NCBI RefSeq assembly: GCF_009739465.1 | Contig: NZ_WHOM01000078.1 | Span: forward strand, 290,133-354,132 | Direction: 5' to 3' | Length of the DNA: 64,000 nucleotides | DNA from: Streptomyces apocyni | Lineage (GTDB): Bacteria; Actinomycetota; Actinomycetes; Streptomycetales; Streptomycetaceae | In this document: positions 25,139 to 34,013 of the stretch, piece by piece | How positions within the stretch are numbered: position 1 is the stretch's first letter | Layout: each line of letters opens with the position of its first letter | Notes under the pieces: generated by a model | Told to the model about the DNA's origin: nothing | Databases searched by the model: none | Seen by the model: only the letters and a program-made list of their open reading frames with translations | Made by a program: the position numbers and the translations under genes

Positions 25139-25160
25139 GCCTGAGTACGTGTACTCAGGC
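25139..25160. promoter_or_regulatory. Palindromic operator-like site
   Basis: GCCTGAGTAC (25139-25148) and GTACTCAGGC (25151-25160) form perfect 10-base arms around GT. It lies in the 235-base divergent region between the J-domain gene and the GNAT-aminotransferase gene, 80 bases before the latter. No stem-following T run is present, so a dimeric regulator site is more likely than a terminator. I cannot name the binding protein. Confidence 0.55.
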
Positions 25161-25239
25161 CGCGTGCGTCGCTTGGCTCTGACGCGGACGTTGCCCGCGC
25201 CCGACGATGAGGCCTCTCCCGTAGTTCAGAGAGGTTCCC

Positions 25240-27009
25240 ATGAGCCGTAACCTGCAGCTGCGCGCTGCTACCCCAGAGGATCTCGAGTGGATCCACGAAC
25301 TGCGACACCGGGTATACGCACAGGAGTTGGGCCAGCACGCGCCCGTGCCCGCAGGTCAGCTCCGCGACGGCCTGGACGGCGACAACGTCTATCTGGTCGC
25401 GGCGCGTGGCGCGCTCCGTATCGGGTTCGTCAGTGTGACACCGCCATGGCTGGGGCGGTACGCGCTGGACAAGTACCTGACCCGTGACGCGCTGCCGCTG
25501 CTGGACGAGGGCGATGTGTTCGAGGTGCGCATCCTCACCGTCGAGCCACGCTGGCGGTCCACCGCGGTGGCATCGCTCCTGATGTACGCGGCGCTGCGCT
25601 GGATCGCCGCCCGAGGCGGTCGCCAGGTGGTGGCGATGGGGCGCAGCGACCTGCTCGACATGTACGTGGCCGTCGGCCTGCGCCCGGTCGGCCGTACGGT
25701 CCACAGCGGCGCCGTGACGTTCGAGGTGCTGACGGGCAGCGTGGCCGAGCTGGCGAAGGTCACGACGGGCCGGTACGGCGCCCTGCTGGAGCGTCTACGG
25801 TCCGAGGTGGACTGGCGGCTGGACATGCCGTTCGCGCCCCGGCCGGACGGCTGCGAACACGGCGGCGCCTCGTTCACCGCCATCGGTACGGACTTCCGTA
25901 GCCTGCACCGCCGCCACCAGGTAGTCGCCGCCGATGTGCTGGACGCCTGGTTCGCACCGGCTCCCGGGGTGCGGGCGGCGCTCGCCGACGATCCGGCCTG
26001 GGCCGCCCGGACCTCGCCGCCCGCCGACGCCGGGGGCCTGCTGGCGGAAATCGCCACGGCCCGAGGGCTCTCCGCGGACACCCTCGCGGTGGGTGCCGGT
26101 TCATCCGACTTGATCTTCAGGGCATTTGGCCAGTGGCTGACCCCGCAGAGCAGGGTGCTGCTGATGGACCCGGGCTACGGCGAGTACGCCCATGTCACCG
26201 AGCGGGTGATCGGATGCCGGGTGGACCGGTTCCGGTTGCGGAGTGAGGACGACTGGCGGATCGATCCGGCCCGGCTGGCCGCCACCGTCAGCGCGGGCGA
26301 CTACGACCTCGTCGTAGTCGTCAACCCGAACAATCCGACCGGACGCCACGCACCAGCCGCGGAGTTGCGCTCGGTGATCGCCGACGCACCGGCCCGGACC
26401 CGCTGGTGGATCGACGAGGCGTACCTGGGCTATGTCGACCTGGCCGAGTCCCTCGCCGATCTCGCCGCGACGGACCCGCGGGTCGTGGTGTGCAGCTCAC
26501 TGTCCAAGATGTACGCGCTGTCCGGCGTGCGGGCCGCGTACCTGGTGGCCGAGCCGGACACCGCGGCGCGGCTGCGCCGTTGGACACCGCCCTGGCCCGT
26601 CAGCCTCCCCGCGCAGCTGGCCGCGGTGGCGGCCCTGCGCGACCCGGCGTACTACAGCGACTGCTGGCGTCGCACCCATGAGCTGCGCCGCCAGCTCGCC
26701 ACCGACCTGGCCGGGGTCGACGATCGCGTGGTGGTCGAGGAAGGCGTGGCGAACTTCCTCAACCTGACGCTGCCGTCCGGCGGGCCGAGTGCCGCGCGAC
26801 TGGTGGGCGAGTGCCGTCGGAGCGACGTATATCTGCGGGACCTGTCACCGTTGTCACCGCGGTACCAGGGGCGCACGGTGCGCGTCGCGGTCAAGGACAC
26901 CACCGAGAACGCGCGCATCGTGACCGCGTACCGAGCCGCTCTGGACGTCCTGCTTCCCGCGCTTTCGGGGCTGCCCGCGCTTCCCGTCGCCGGGGGCTCC
27001 GCGCGGTGA
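25240..27009 (+). CDS. GNAT-like acyltransferase fused to class I/II PLP aminotransferase
   Basis: A 589-residue two-domain protein. Residues 1-165 resemble a GNAT/autoinducer-synthase-like fold (MSRNLQLRAATPEDLEWIHELRHRVYAQE, with VFEVRILTVEPRWRSTAVASLLMYAAL where the acyl-CoA loop would be). Residues 205-575 are a fold-type I aminotransferase of the histidinol-phosphate type: SSDLIFRAFGQWL, VVVNPNNPTGRHAP, WWIDEAYLGY and the PLP lysine in CSSLSKMYALSGVR. It would aminate or decarboxylate a small substrate and perhaps acylate it. AGAGAGG precedes the ATG. The stop overlaps the CdsA-like gene by four bases, so the two probably act together. Confidence 0.8.
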   Translation: MSRNLQLRAATPEDLEWIHELRHRVYAQELGQHAPVPAGQLRDGLDGDNVYLVAARGALRIGFVSVTPPWLGRYALDKYLTRDALPLLDEGDVFEVRILTVEPRWRSTAVASLLMYAALRWIAARGGRQVVAMGRSDLLDMYVAVGLRPVGRTVHSGAVTFEVLTGSVAELAKVTTGRYGALLERLRSEVDWRLDMPFAPRPDGCEHGGASFTAIGTDFRSLHRRHQVVAADVLDAWFAPAPGVRAALADDPAWAARTSPPADAGGLLAEIATARGLSADTLAVGAGSSDLIFRAFGQWLTPQSRVLLMDPGYGEYAHVTERVIGCRVDRFRLRSEDDWRIDPARLAATVSAGDYDLVVVVNPNNPTGRHAPAAELRSVIADAPARTRWWIDEAYLGYVDLAESLADLAATDPRVVVCSSLSKMYALSGVRAAYLVAEPDTAARLRRWTPPWPVSLPAQLAAVAALRDPAYYSDCWRRTHELRRQLATDLAGVDDRVVVEEGVANFLNLTLPSGGPSAARLVGECRRSDVYLRDLSPLSPRYQGRTVRVAVKDTTENARIVTAYRAALDVLLPALSGLPALPVAGGSAR

Positions 27010-27809
27010 TCACCGTGGCTTCCCTGGCGCCCTACCTCGGTGGGGCGCTGGGCCTCGCGGGCATCGCGGTGGCGGCATCCCGGCGCCGTGAGCTGCTGAC
27101 CCGGTGGTGCGCCTGGGCGGTCGGAGTGCCCCTGGTCACCGGGGCCTTCTGGCTGGGCCGCCCTGGTGCCGCCGCCCTCGCCCTCGTGGTCGCGGTGATC
27201 GCCGTACTGGAGTTCGGCAGGCTGATGTCACTGGGCTGGGCGGACCAGGGCGTACTGGCCTCAGCGGTGGCGGGCGTGGTGCTGGCCACCTGGCTGGCAC
27301 CCGGCCAGGAACTCCGGGTGGCCGCGCTCGGGGCACTCGCGGTCGCCGCGGTGCCGCTCCTGTCCGGCGACACCGAACACGGCGGGCGCCGACTCGGCTC
27401 CGGCCTGCTCGGGCTGGCCTGGCTCGGCGTGCTGGCCGCGCTGGTGCCGCTCGGGGCGAGCGCGCTGGCCCTGTTCATGGCGGTCTCGGTCGCCGACATC
27501 GTGGCGTACTTCGCCGGTCCCCGGCTGGGCGGTCCTCGCCTGTCGCCCCTGTCACCGGCCAAACGCTGGAGCGGGACGCTGGCCGGGGCGGCGGCGGGCC
27601 TCGGCGTGCTCGCCGTACTGTCCGCGCTGACCTGGCCGATGGCGATCGCGGTGGCGGTCGGCGGGCCGGCCGGCGACCTCGTCGAATCCATGATCAAAAG
27701 AGGCGCCCAGGCAAAGGACACCGGCCACTGGCTCCCCGGCTCCGGCGGCCTCCTGGACCGGATCGACTCGCTACTCATCGCGCTGGCCGTCCTGCTCGTC
27801 CTGCGCTGA
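27006..27809 (+). CDS. CdsA-like phosphatidate cytidylyltransferase family protein
   Basis: A 267-residue polytopic membrane protein made of consecutive hydrophobic helices. Its C-terminus carries the CTP-transferase signature as SMIKRGAQAKDTGHWLPGSG followed by GLLDRIDSLL. The histidine of the usual PGHGG reads serine (PGSGG). CdsA makes CDP-diacylglycerol; this short, divergent version may use another phospholipid or prenyl phosphate. The GTG at 27006 overlaps the stop of the GNAT-aminotransferase gene, and no separate promoter is visible. A hairpin at 27888 closes the unit. Confidence 0.75.
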   Translation: MITVASLAPYLGGALGLAGIAVAASRRRELLTRWCAWAVGVPLVTGAFWLGRPGAAALALVVAVIAVLEFGRLMSLGWADQGVLASAVAGVVLATWLAPGQELRVAALGALAVAAVPLLSGDTEHGGRRLGSGLLGLAWLGVLAALVPLGASALALFMAVSVADIVAYFAGPRLGGPRLSPLSPAKRWSGTLAGAAAGLGVLAVLSALTWPMAIAVAVGGPAGDLVESMIKRGAQAKDTGHWLPGSGGLLDRIDSLLIALAVLLVLR

Positions 27810-27887
27810 CCGGCACGATCCCCGGCACCTGAGAGACACCTCACACCAGCCCCCAAGAACACCTAAGACACCCACACCAGCACAAAG

Positions 27888-27927
27888 CGAAACGGCCGCC
27901 ATCGTGATCACGATGACGACCGTTTCG
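27888..27927. terminator. Convergent hairpin with nested palindrome
   Basis: CGAAACGG (27888-27895) pairs with CCGTTTCG (27920-27927). Between them CATCGTGATCACGATG (27900-27915) is itself a perfect 16-base palindrome, giving one long interrupted stem. It lies between the stop of the CdsA-like gene (27809) and the stop of the first biosynthetic-cluster gene on the other strand (28009), so it probably ends transcription from both sides and marks the left border of the cluster. Confidence 0.65.
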
Positions 27928-28008
27928 TCGTGGTGGCAGAGTCCTCGGCAGCAGAATCCGTCACTGCCAGTGGTCAGGTTCCCCGGACGGTGAAGGCCAG
28001 CTAGGCGC

Positions 28009-29445
28009 TCACTCCCGGGACTCCGCAGGAGTGTCACGAGGGGCCGCCAGGGGAAGATTCTTACGCGCAGCGAGACAGAGCGCGGCAGCGAGTGCGCCGG
28101 TCAGCGCGAATACGGCCATCAGCAGCCTGCTGGAATCCAGTACTGGCGCCCCGCTGACGCTTCCCAGCAGTCCCCCCACCACCGCCGCGCCGATCATGGC
28201 ACCGACTTGCATGCTGGTAACCAGCACGCCGGAGGCGGCTCCAGCTGTCTCCGGCGTGACGCGGTACAGGGCCACCGCTGACAACGGGGTGAGCAGGAAG
28301 GCATTGCCCGCGCCGATAACGCACATAGCCACCACAAAATCCTGCCAGTGCGCGCTCTGCCGCATGCCATACAGCATCCAGAGCATTCCGGCCGTGGTCA
28401 AAGCGCCGCCGACGAGCAGCAGGTACCGCCCTTCCACCTTGTCACTGAGCTTCCCAGCCAACGGACTCAGTGCCATGGAGAACAACGAAGCAGGCATGAG
28501 AATGAGCCCGGTTCGCAAGGCACTGAACCCCAGGACTGTCTGGAAGTAGACGGACATGACCAGGACCAGGCCGATCATCGTGACCGAAGTGAGCACGGCA
28601 TAGAAGTTCATGACGGTGTAGTTCCGGTCCCGGAAGATCCCGAACGGCACCAGCGGCTCACGCTCCTGCCAGCGCCACTGTTGTCCGACGAACACGACGG
28701 CGAGCAGAAAGGCCCCGCCCATGGTCCACCAGATCCAGGCATCCCACCCCGTGCTCTCTCCCTGGTTGAGGCTGACCGCCAAGGCCAGCAGCGCGCCGGA
28801 GGAGAGTGCGACGCCGAAAGGGTCCAGCCGACGCGACCGCTGCGTCGCGGCGGGGAGGGCCAGCCAGGCGAGGACCAGAATGGCTATGCCAAGGGGGAGG
28901 TTGAGGAAAAAGATCCACCTCCAGTCCGCCAGGGACACCAGCAGTCCGCCGACCACCGGTCCGGCCACTGCGGCGGCACCTCCGGCGCCGCCCCGGATGC
29001 CCAGGGCGGTGCCGCGCCGTTCTGCGGGGTAGGTCTCCACGAGCAGCGCCATGCTCTGCGGGATGATCAGCGCCGCGCCCAGCCCCTGCAGAGCTCGCGC
29101 GGTGATGAGTTGCTCCGGGTTCTGCGCGAGCCCCCCACCGAGACTGCACAGAGTGAACACAGCGACGCCGGTCAAGAAGACCCGCCGCTTTCCGTAGAGG
29201 TCACCGAGGCGCCCAGCCGTGATCAGCGTGACGGCCAGAGTGAAGATGTAGGCGCTCATCACCCAGACGGTCTGCTGGAACGAGGCGTTCAGGTCAGCCG
29301 TGATACTGGGCAGCGCCACCGGCAGGACTACCCCGTCCAGCTGCGCCTTGAAATACGCCAGGCACAACACGGTCAGGACCAGCCAGGGGCGCCCACGAAC
29401 TGAGCTTTCTGACCGAACGGGGTCCTGGACCTGGTCAGTGCTCAT
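28009..29445 (-). CDS. MFS drug exporter, DHA2/EmrB type
   Basis: A 478-residue transporter of the 14-helix DHA2 family. TM1 is WLVLTVLCLAYFKAQLDGVVLPVALP, motif A is GRLGDLYGKRRVFLTG, and motif C is GLGAALIIPQSMALL to GGLLVSLADWRWIFFLNLPLGI. ATG at 29445 (MSTDQVQDPV) lies six bases after GGAAGGAGG and overlaps the PaaK-like gene by eleven bases; the longer open frame upstream is not used. It is the last gene of the biosynthetic block, so it probably exports the product and gives self-resistance. Confidence 0.88.
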   Translation of the reverse strand: MSTDQVQDPVRSESSVRGRPWLVLTVLCLAYFKAQLDGVVLPVALPSITADLNASFQQTVWVMSAYIFTLAVTLITAGRLGDLYGKRRVFLTGVAVFTLCSLGGGLAQNPEQLITARALQGLGAALIIPQSMALLVETYPAERRGTALGIRGGAGGAAAVAGPVVGGLLVSLADWRWIFFLNLPLGIAILVLAWLALPAATQRSRRLDPFGVALSSGALLALAVSLNQGESTGWDAWIWWTMGGAFLLAVVFVGQQWRWQEREPLVPFGIFRDRNYTVMNFYAVLTSVTMIGLVLVMSVYFQTVLGFSALRTGLILMPASLFSMALSPLAGKLSDKVEGRYLLLVGGALTTAGMLWMLYGMRQSAHWQDFVVAMCVIGAGNAFLLTPLSAVALYRVTPETAGAASGVLVTSMQVGAMIGAAVVGGLLGSVSGAPVLDSSRLLMAVFALTGALAAALCLAARKNLPLAAPRDTPAESRE

Positions 29446-30655
29446 GCCCGGCCTCCTTCCACACCATGGGGGGAACCTTGTTCGTCCGGGCCACCCGCTC
29501 CAGCCGCTCGACCCGGCGCACGGCCAGCAGCTCGGGATTCTGCTGGGCGACAAGTGCCAGGCTGTAGAACTGGCGGAGCAGGACCGCGCGGATGTGTTCG
29601 GGGGCGGCCTTTCCGATCAGCTGAACGGTGAGTTGGTCGACCACGTGCCGGGCGCCCGGCGTGCGGGTGAGTACCAGTTGGGCTTCGGTCACACCGGCCT
29701 CGGCCGTGACGGCTGCCAGCACTTCACTGATGCTCAGCAAAGTGCCGTGCAGCTTCACCGAGTCGTCCGCCCGCCCTTCGACCCGAAGGGCCCGGGGGCG
29801 TCCACACCGGCAGCTGGCGGGCGCAATCCGGTCGCCGAGGCGATAGCGGACCACGGGCACCGTCCAGCCGTCTCCCGCCCGGGTGAGAAGGGCGCCGTCG
29901 GAGTCGAGTTCCAGCACTTGGTCCTGCATGAGGTGCAGAGTCCGAAGATCGCAGGCCGGGGTGTTGGTGGCGATCACATACGTTTCCACCGAGCCGTAGT
30001 TGCCCCAGAACCCAGCACCGGGGAACGCCCTGCGTACGATCTCTTCCTTCGCGGGAGTCCAGGGCTCGGCCATCCAGATGACGGTGTCGACCGCCAACTC
30101 CTCGCCGGTGGCCAGCACTCCTGCGGCCAAGTCCGCGAGTCCCGTCGGTGTCCCGGCCAGGGCACTGACCTTCATCCGTCGAAACAGTTCGAGCCACGCG
30201 GCCACGTCCTGGGGCGGATAGGGACCCGCAGGCAGGACATGGCACTGGCTACGCTCGGCGAGGGCCTGCAGGTAGTAGTGGGAGGCCCACAACCGGCCGG
30301 GGGTGAAGAGGTTGAGTAGGGTCGCGCCGTGGCTCAGCGGTGCCCATTCCGTCAGCAGGCGTTCCAGCGCTTGGTGGTAGGGCACGTAGGTGGGTTTGGG
30401 GGAGCCCGTTGTGCCCCCACTCGCCATGATCACCGAACCGGTGTCCGCTGCGCGGGCCCTCGTCGCGGTGAAGAGGTAATCCGGGCCGGTCACCTGGAGC
30501 TCGGCAAGACTCAAGGCACCGCGGGGCACCGAGGGTCCCCCCAGTTGCTTGACTACCCGCGCTTGCTGGTAAATCGACTCCCAGGGGAGAGAACCGATGG
30601 TCCCTCCCGTCGACTCCTTTGGTTCTGCTCCTGTGAGGCTGCGAGAAGCGGTCAT
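29435..30655 (-). CDS. PaaK/CapK-like adenylate-forming ligase
   Basis: A 406-residue member of the phenylacetate-CoA ligase branch of adenylating enzymes. The P-loop is IMASGGTTGSPKPTYVPY, followed by WMAEPWTPAKEEIVRRAFPGAGFWGNYGSVETYV (acid-binding and ATP region), VVRYRLGDRIAP and a C-terminal lobe with VEGRADDSVKLHGTLLSISEVL. CRCGRPR resembles the zinc or Cys cluster seen in CapK homologues. ATG at 30655 overlaps the ATP-grasp stop (ATGA). It would activate a carboxylic acid as AMP ester or thioester; the substrate is unknown. It sits between ATP-grasp and exporter genes. Confidence 0.8.
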   Translation of the reverse strand: MTASRSLTGAEPKESTGGTIGSLPWESIYQQARVVKQLGGPSVPRGALSLAELQVTGPDYLFTATRARAADTGSVIMASGGTTGSPKPTYVPYHQALERLLTEWAPLSHGATLLNLFTPGRLWASHYYLQALAERSQCHVLPAGPYPPQDVAAWLELFRRMKVSALAGTPTGLADLAAGVLATGEELAVDTVIWMAEPWTPAKEEIVRRAFPGAGFWGNYGSVETYVIATNTPACDLRTLHLMQDQVLELDSDGALLTRAGDGWTVPVVRYRLGDRIAPASCRCGRPRALRVEGRADDSVKLHGTLLSISEVLAAVTAEAGVTEAQLVLTRTPGARHVVDQLTVQLIGKAAPEHIRAVLLRQFYSLALVAQQNPELLAVRRVERLERVARTNKVPPMVWKEAGHEH

Positions 30656-31683
30656 CGGCTCCCGGTCACCCCGTCCGACGCCGCACGCTGGGACAGGAAC
30701 GCAGCATGCCCCCGGAGGTAGGAGCGGAAGCGTGCTTCCACGATCCGGTGTGCTGCCAGATCCTGTTCTGGTATGCCGTTGAAACCCACCGCACCGTCCA
30801 TCTCGATTTCCGAGAGCCAGAACTGATCGCCGTCCTGGAGGAAGTCCACACACAGGTACGGTGCCGGTATCCGCTCACACACATAGCGCACCGTCTCCGC
30901 GAGTTGTTCGGGGAGACCGGTATAGCCGCGCTCACGCCGGCCTCCCACGGAGTCGGTGGTCATCAGGCAGTAGCCGTCCTTCTTCCCGGTCAGTGCGGTG
31001 TGCGGCTCTCCGTCCACCGTGTAGATCCGGTACTCGCTGACCCCTGGGACGTAGGGCTGGACCACGAGCGGTGTGTCGGATCCGCCCGCGAGGCCGATCA
31101 CCCCGCGCAGGTCGTAGATGTTGTTGACAACGGAGATGCCCAGCCCCATGCCCCAGTTGGCGGGCTTGACGATCAGCGGGTAGTCGAGTTCGGCCAGCGC
31201 CTGGTCGTAGTGGCCCGTCATCGCCTCACGCCCGCTGCTGATGCGTACGGTCGGCAGAAGAGGCACCGGGCTGTCCTTCAAGTGCACCGCGGTGGCCGCC
31301 TTGTCACCTCCGATATAGGACAGGGCGGGTGGCACCGGCAGAAAGAATCCAAGGCGTTCGAGCAGCGTGAAGGTGAACAGCTGAGCGGCGACATCCACAG
31401 TCTGGTGGGGCAGCGAGTAGAGGGATGTCACGAAGAGAGTGTCCTCGGGGGTGACTCGCTCACCCTTGAGGAACACCTTCGGGTGCCGGGCGTCCACGGC
31501 GTCCACGGCGAGTTCCTCCGGCTTGTTCACCGTCATTGAGAGGCCCAGCTCGGCGGCGATCTTCTGGTACGGAGTCCAGACAGCGTTCTCCTCGTACTCG
31601 CGCTGCCATGGAGTTCGACGCTCCGGGTAAATCCAGGCAATGCGCTGCAGGGGCGTTGGGGAATCTTGGGCTTCCGCGTGCAC
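30652..31683 (-). CDS. ATP-grasp amide ligase
   Basis: A 343-residue ATP-grasp enzyme (RimK/glutathione-synthetase-like), which joins a carboxylate to an amine through an acyl phosphate. The ATP-binding parts are LAELDYPLIVKPANWGMGLGISVV and PLVVQPYVPGVSEYRIYTVDG, and the Mg-binding end is YLCVDFLQDGDQFWLSEIEMDGAVGFNGI with conserved D, E and N. The GTG start at 31683 has AGGAG seven bases before it. In this setting it could add an amino acid or amine to a peptide or acid outside the NRPS. Both neighbours are also carboxylate-activating or hydrolase genes. Confidence 0.85.
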   Translation of the reverse strand: MHAEAQDSPTPLQRIAWIYPERRTPWQREYEENAVWTPYQKIAAELGLSMTVNKPEELAVDAVDARHPKVFLKGERVTPEDTLFVTSLYSLPHQTVDVAAQLFTFTLLERLGFFLPVPPALSYIGGDKAATAVHLKDSPVPLLPTVRISSGREAMTGHYDQALAELDYPLIVKPANWGMGLGISVVNNIYDLRGVIGLAGGSDTPLVVQPYVPGVSEYRIYTVDGEPHTALTGKKDGYCLMTTDSVGGRRERGYTGLPEQLAETVRYVCERIPAPYLCVDFLQDGDQFWLSEIEMDGAVGFNGIPEQDLAAHRIVEARFRSYLRGHAAFLSQRAASDGVTGSR

Positions 31684-31713
31684 GTGTGCTCTCCTGCTCT
31701 CCTCGGTGGGCGC

Positions 31714-32523
31714 TCAGAGCGCCACGTTGAGTGGATGGACGACGGTCGAGGCGAAATCGATGACCGTGCTGACGAACCGTTGCGGCTCCTCGATGAAGGG
31801 GAGGTGCCCGCTCTCCGCGAAGAGTTCGAAGCGGGATCCGGGCAACGCGCGTGCCAACCAGGACCCAACGTCTGTGGGGTACACCTGGCTTCGCGCTCCA
31901 TGGATGATCAGCGAGGGGACCGTAACGGCGTCCGTCAGCCGCTGCCGCCAGTCCTGGCCCGCGGCGTCGGTCAGCAAGGCCGCCATCGCCGTGGGATCAC
32001 ACGTCAGGCTCTCGGCCACGAGGCGGTCCACCATGTGCGGGTCCGGTTCGGTGCCCGCGGCGAAGGAACTTCCCACCAGGGTCCCGGCAAAGGCGGCGGG
32101 GTCGGCCGTGATACTCCCGGCCAGATCGCCGATTCCCTCAGGGGCCAGGCCGCCGAATGCCGCATGGGGCCAGTTCTCGCCCAGAGTCAGCCGCGGCGTC
32201 TGCTCCACGGAGACAAGCGCGTTGATCCGTGCCGCCGAGTCCTGGGCCAGACACGCGTAGGCGACCGTGGCCCCCAGCGACCATCCCAGCAGCGTCACTT
32301 CCCGTAGAGATCTCTCGTCGCAGACGCGCAGCACCCGGCGGGCCGCCTCTTGGACAGTGGCCTCGCCGCCCGGGGCCGCACCATGGCCAGGCAGCTCAAC
32401 GACCACCACCCGATGGCGCCGCGCCAGGCGCTGAGCGGCGTCGTCGAAGAAGGCAGCCGTTGCGCCAAGCCCCAGCACGACGACGATCGGGGGTCCTTCA
32501 CCCTGGTCGTAGCAGGGGATCAA
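31714..32523 (-). CDS. Alpha/beta hydrolase (possible type II thioesterase or releasing enzyme)
   Basis: A 269-residue alpha/beta hydrolase. The oxyanion strand is PPIVVVLGLGATAAFF, the nucleophile elbow GWSLGATVAYACLAQ, and the C-terminal acid and histidine lie in SLIIHGARSQVYPTDVG and FELFAESGHLPFIEEPQRF. The start is an unusual TTG at 32523 that overlaps the ANL gene stop by four bases (TTGA), so it depends on coupling. The NRPS genes lack a terminal thioesterase, making this and the esterase at 38186 candidates for product release or editing. Confidence 0.75.
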   Translation of the reverse strand: MIPCYDQGEGPPIVVVLGLGATAAFFDDAAQRLARRHRVVVVELPGHGAAPGGEATVQEAARRVLRVCDERSLREVTLLGWSLGATVAYACLAQDSAARINALVSVEQTPRLTLGENWPHAAFGGLAPEGIGDLAGSITADPAAFAGTLVGSSFAAGTEPDPHMVDRLVAESLTCDPTAMAALLTDAAGQDWRQRLTDAVTVPSLIIHGARSQVYPTDVGSWLARALPGSRFELFAESGHLPFIEEPQRFVSTVIDFASTVVHPLNVAL

Positions 32524-34013
32524 CGGGGGCCTCCCACAGTGAGATACAGCTGTCGGAGCCGGGGTTTGTCCGTCTTGCCGACCGGCGTCCTGGGCAGCGA
32601 GTCAGCGAGGTGCACCGTGCCGCGAAGACCGTGTCTGGCCAGAACCTTTGCCACGACTTCACGTGCCTGCGCCCCGGAGGACCCCTGAGACGGGACCGCC
32701 ACCACGCTCACCGCAGCGCCATAGCCGCCAGGCGTCATCGGCAGCGAAGCCACTTCGGCGACGGTCCCGTCCGCCGTGATTTCCTCGTCCAGCACCGGCG
32801 CGAGAAGGGGGCCGTCGAGGGAGCGGAGCGCCTCGGTCACCCGCCCCAGGATGCGGTAGGCACCGCCCGGCAGGCGCTCTGCGGCGTCCCCCGTCCAGAA
32901 CTCCGGGTGACGGAACGTCTTCTCGTGTGCCACCTGGTCGAACAGGTACCCCTCACTGGTGCAGTCGGATCGCAGGACGAGTTCGCCGATCACCGAAGTC
33001 CCATGCACATCGGTGCCGTCGGACAGTGCGACGAGGCGGGTACTCACCCCTTCGACCGGGACCATCGACCCCTCGGGGCCATGGGGTTCGTTGATCGCTC
33101 CCATGGCGAGGCCGAACTCGGTGGACCCGTAGATCTGCCGGATCCCTATCCCGAGGATCCGTTCAGCATCGCGTATGAGGAGAGGGCTGAGATAGGCGCC
33201 TCCGCACAGCGGCAGCCTGAGTCTGGACAGGTCTACCGTCGTGCTGTTCACGGGTATGGGGCGCTGCCGCGCACGCACCAGATCCTCGTAGTGACTGGGG
33301 AGAGCACTCATCACGGTGACCCGGTACTCGGTCAGCTGCTGCAGGAGCTGCTCCGCGTCGGCGTCGGCACCGGGATCCGCGAGAACAAGCTCTCCGCCAG
33401 ACAGCAGAGCCGCGAACATATGCAGGTCTGTGGCATGCGCAACGTCGAGCGGGTGACGGCAGAAGAAGACATCTCCGCGGGAGATTCCGGAGTCGGCCAA
33501 CCAGCGCAGCCGCTCTGTCAGGAACTTGTCCTGCCGCCAGGCCACCGCCTTGGGGAATCCCGTGGACCCGGACGTCCACAGCATACGGAACACGCCGGCG
33601 TGAACGGTGTCTCCTGCCCTGTTCCGCCGCGTGCCAGAACGAGCCAGGGCACTGACGTGCACCGTGGTCAGGGATTCCAGGGCAAGTTCACGGCTGCCGT
33701 CAGTCACGACGAGTACCGGTTCCGTCCGCTCCAACGCCCTGCTGACGTCGTCGGCGCTGAAGTTCGAGAGCAGCGGGACATACCGCGCCCCGACCTCCGC
33801 CACGGCCAGAATGCAGGCCACGTACTCGACGCTGTTACGCAGGGCAAAGGCCACGGTCTGCCCAGCCTGGACACCGTGCTCGGTCAGACCGGCGGCCATG
33901 GTGTCGACCAAGTCGAGTAGTTGCGCGTAGCTGGCCGCGACGCCATCGACGGTACGCACGGCGCAGTCGCTGGACCGGTGTTGCCGCACCGCCTCTACCA
34001 GCACGGACGTCAT
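32520..34013 (-). CDS. AMP-dependent acyl ligase (ANL superfamily)
   Basis: A 497-residue free-standing adenylate-forming enzyme. A3 is FRMLWTSGSTGFPKAVAW, A5 is GIRQIYGSTEFGLAMGA, the A7-like region is EFWTGDAAERL and A8 is YRILGRVTEALRSLDG. The C-terminal lysine lies in PRTPVGKTDKPRLRQL. It resembles fatty or aryl acid-CoA ligases more than amino-acid A domains, and no carrier domain is attached. Its ATG overlaps the methyltransferase gene by four bases. It probably loads an acid starter or cap onto a carrier or CoA. Confidence 0.8.
   Translation of the reverse strand: MTSVLVEAVRQHRSSDCAVRTVDGVAASYAQLLDLVDTMAAGLTEHGVQAGQTVAFALRNSVEYVACILAVAEVGARYVPLLSNFSADDVSRALERTEPVLVVTDGSRELALESLTTVHVSALARSGTRRNRAGDTVHAGVFRMLWTSGSTGFPKAVAWRQDKFLTERLRWLADSGISRGDVFFCRHPLDVAHATDLHMFAALLSGGELVLADPGADADAEQLLQQLTEYRVTVMSALPSHYEDLVRARQRPIPVNSTTVDLSRLRLPLCGGAYLSPLLIRDAERILGIGIRQIYGSTEFGLAMGAINEPHGPEGSMVPVEGVSTRLVALSDGTDVHGTSVIGELVLRSDCTSEGYLFDQVAHEKTFRHPEFWTGDAAERLPGGAYRILGRVTEALRSLDGPLLAPVLDEEITADGTVAEVASLPMTPGGYGAAVSVVAVPSQGSSGAQAREVVAKVLARHGLRGTVHLADSLPRTPVGKTDKPRLRQLYLTVGGPR

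Noticed and set aside
27810..28008. A possible tRNA or small RNA gene in the gap
   Set aside because: The stems present are a nested palindrome and a short TGGCAG/CTGCCA pair; no cloverleaf with conserved T-loop was found.
32229..33920. A 563-codon open frame on the plus strand
   Set aside because: Antisense to the ANL ligase and hydrolase genes; no recognisable motif and no ribosome site.
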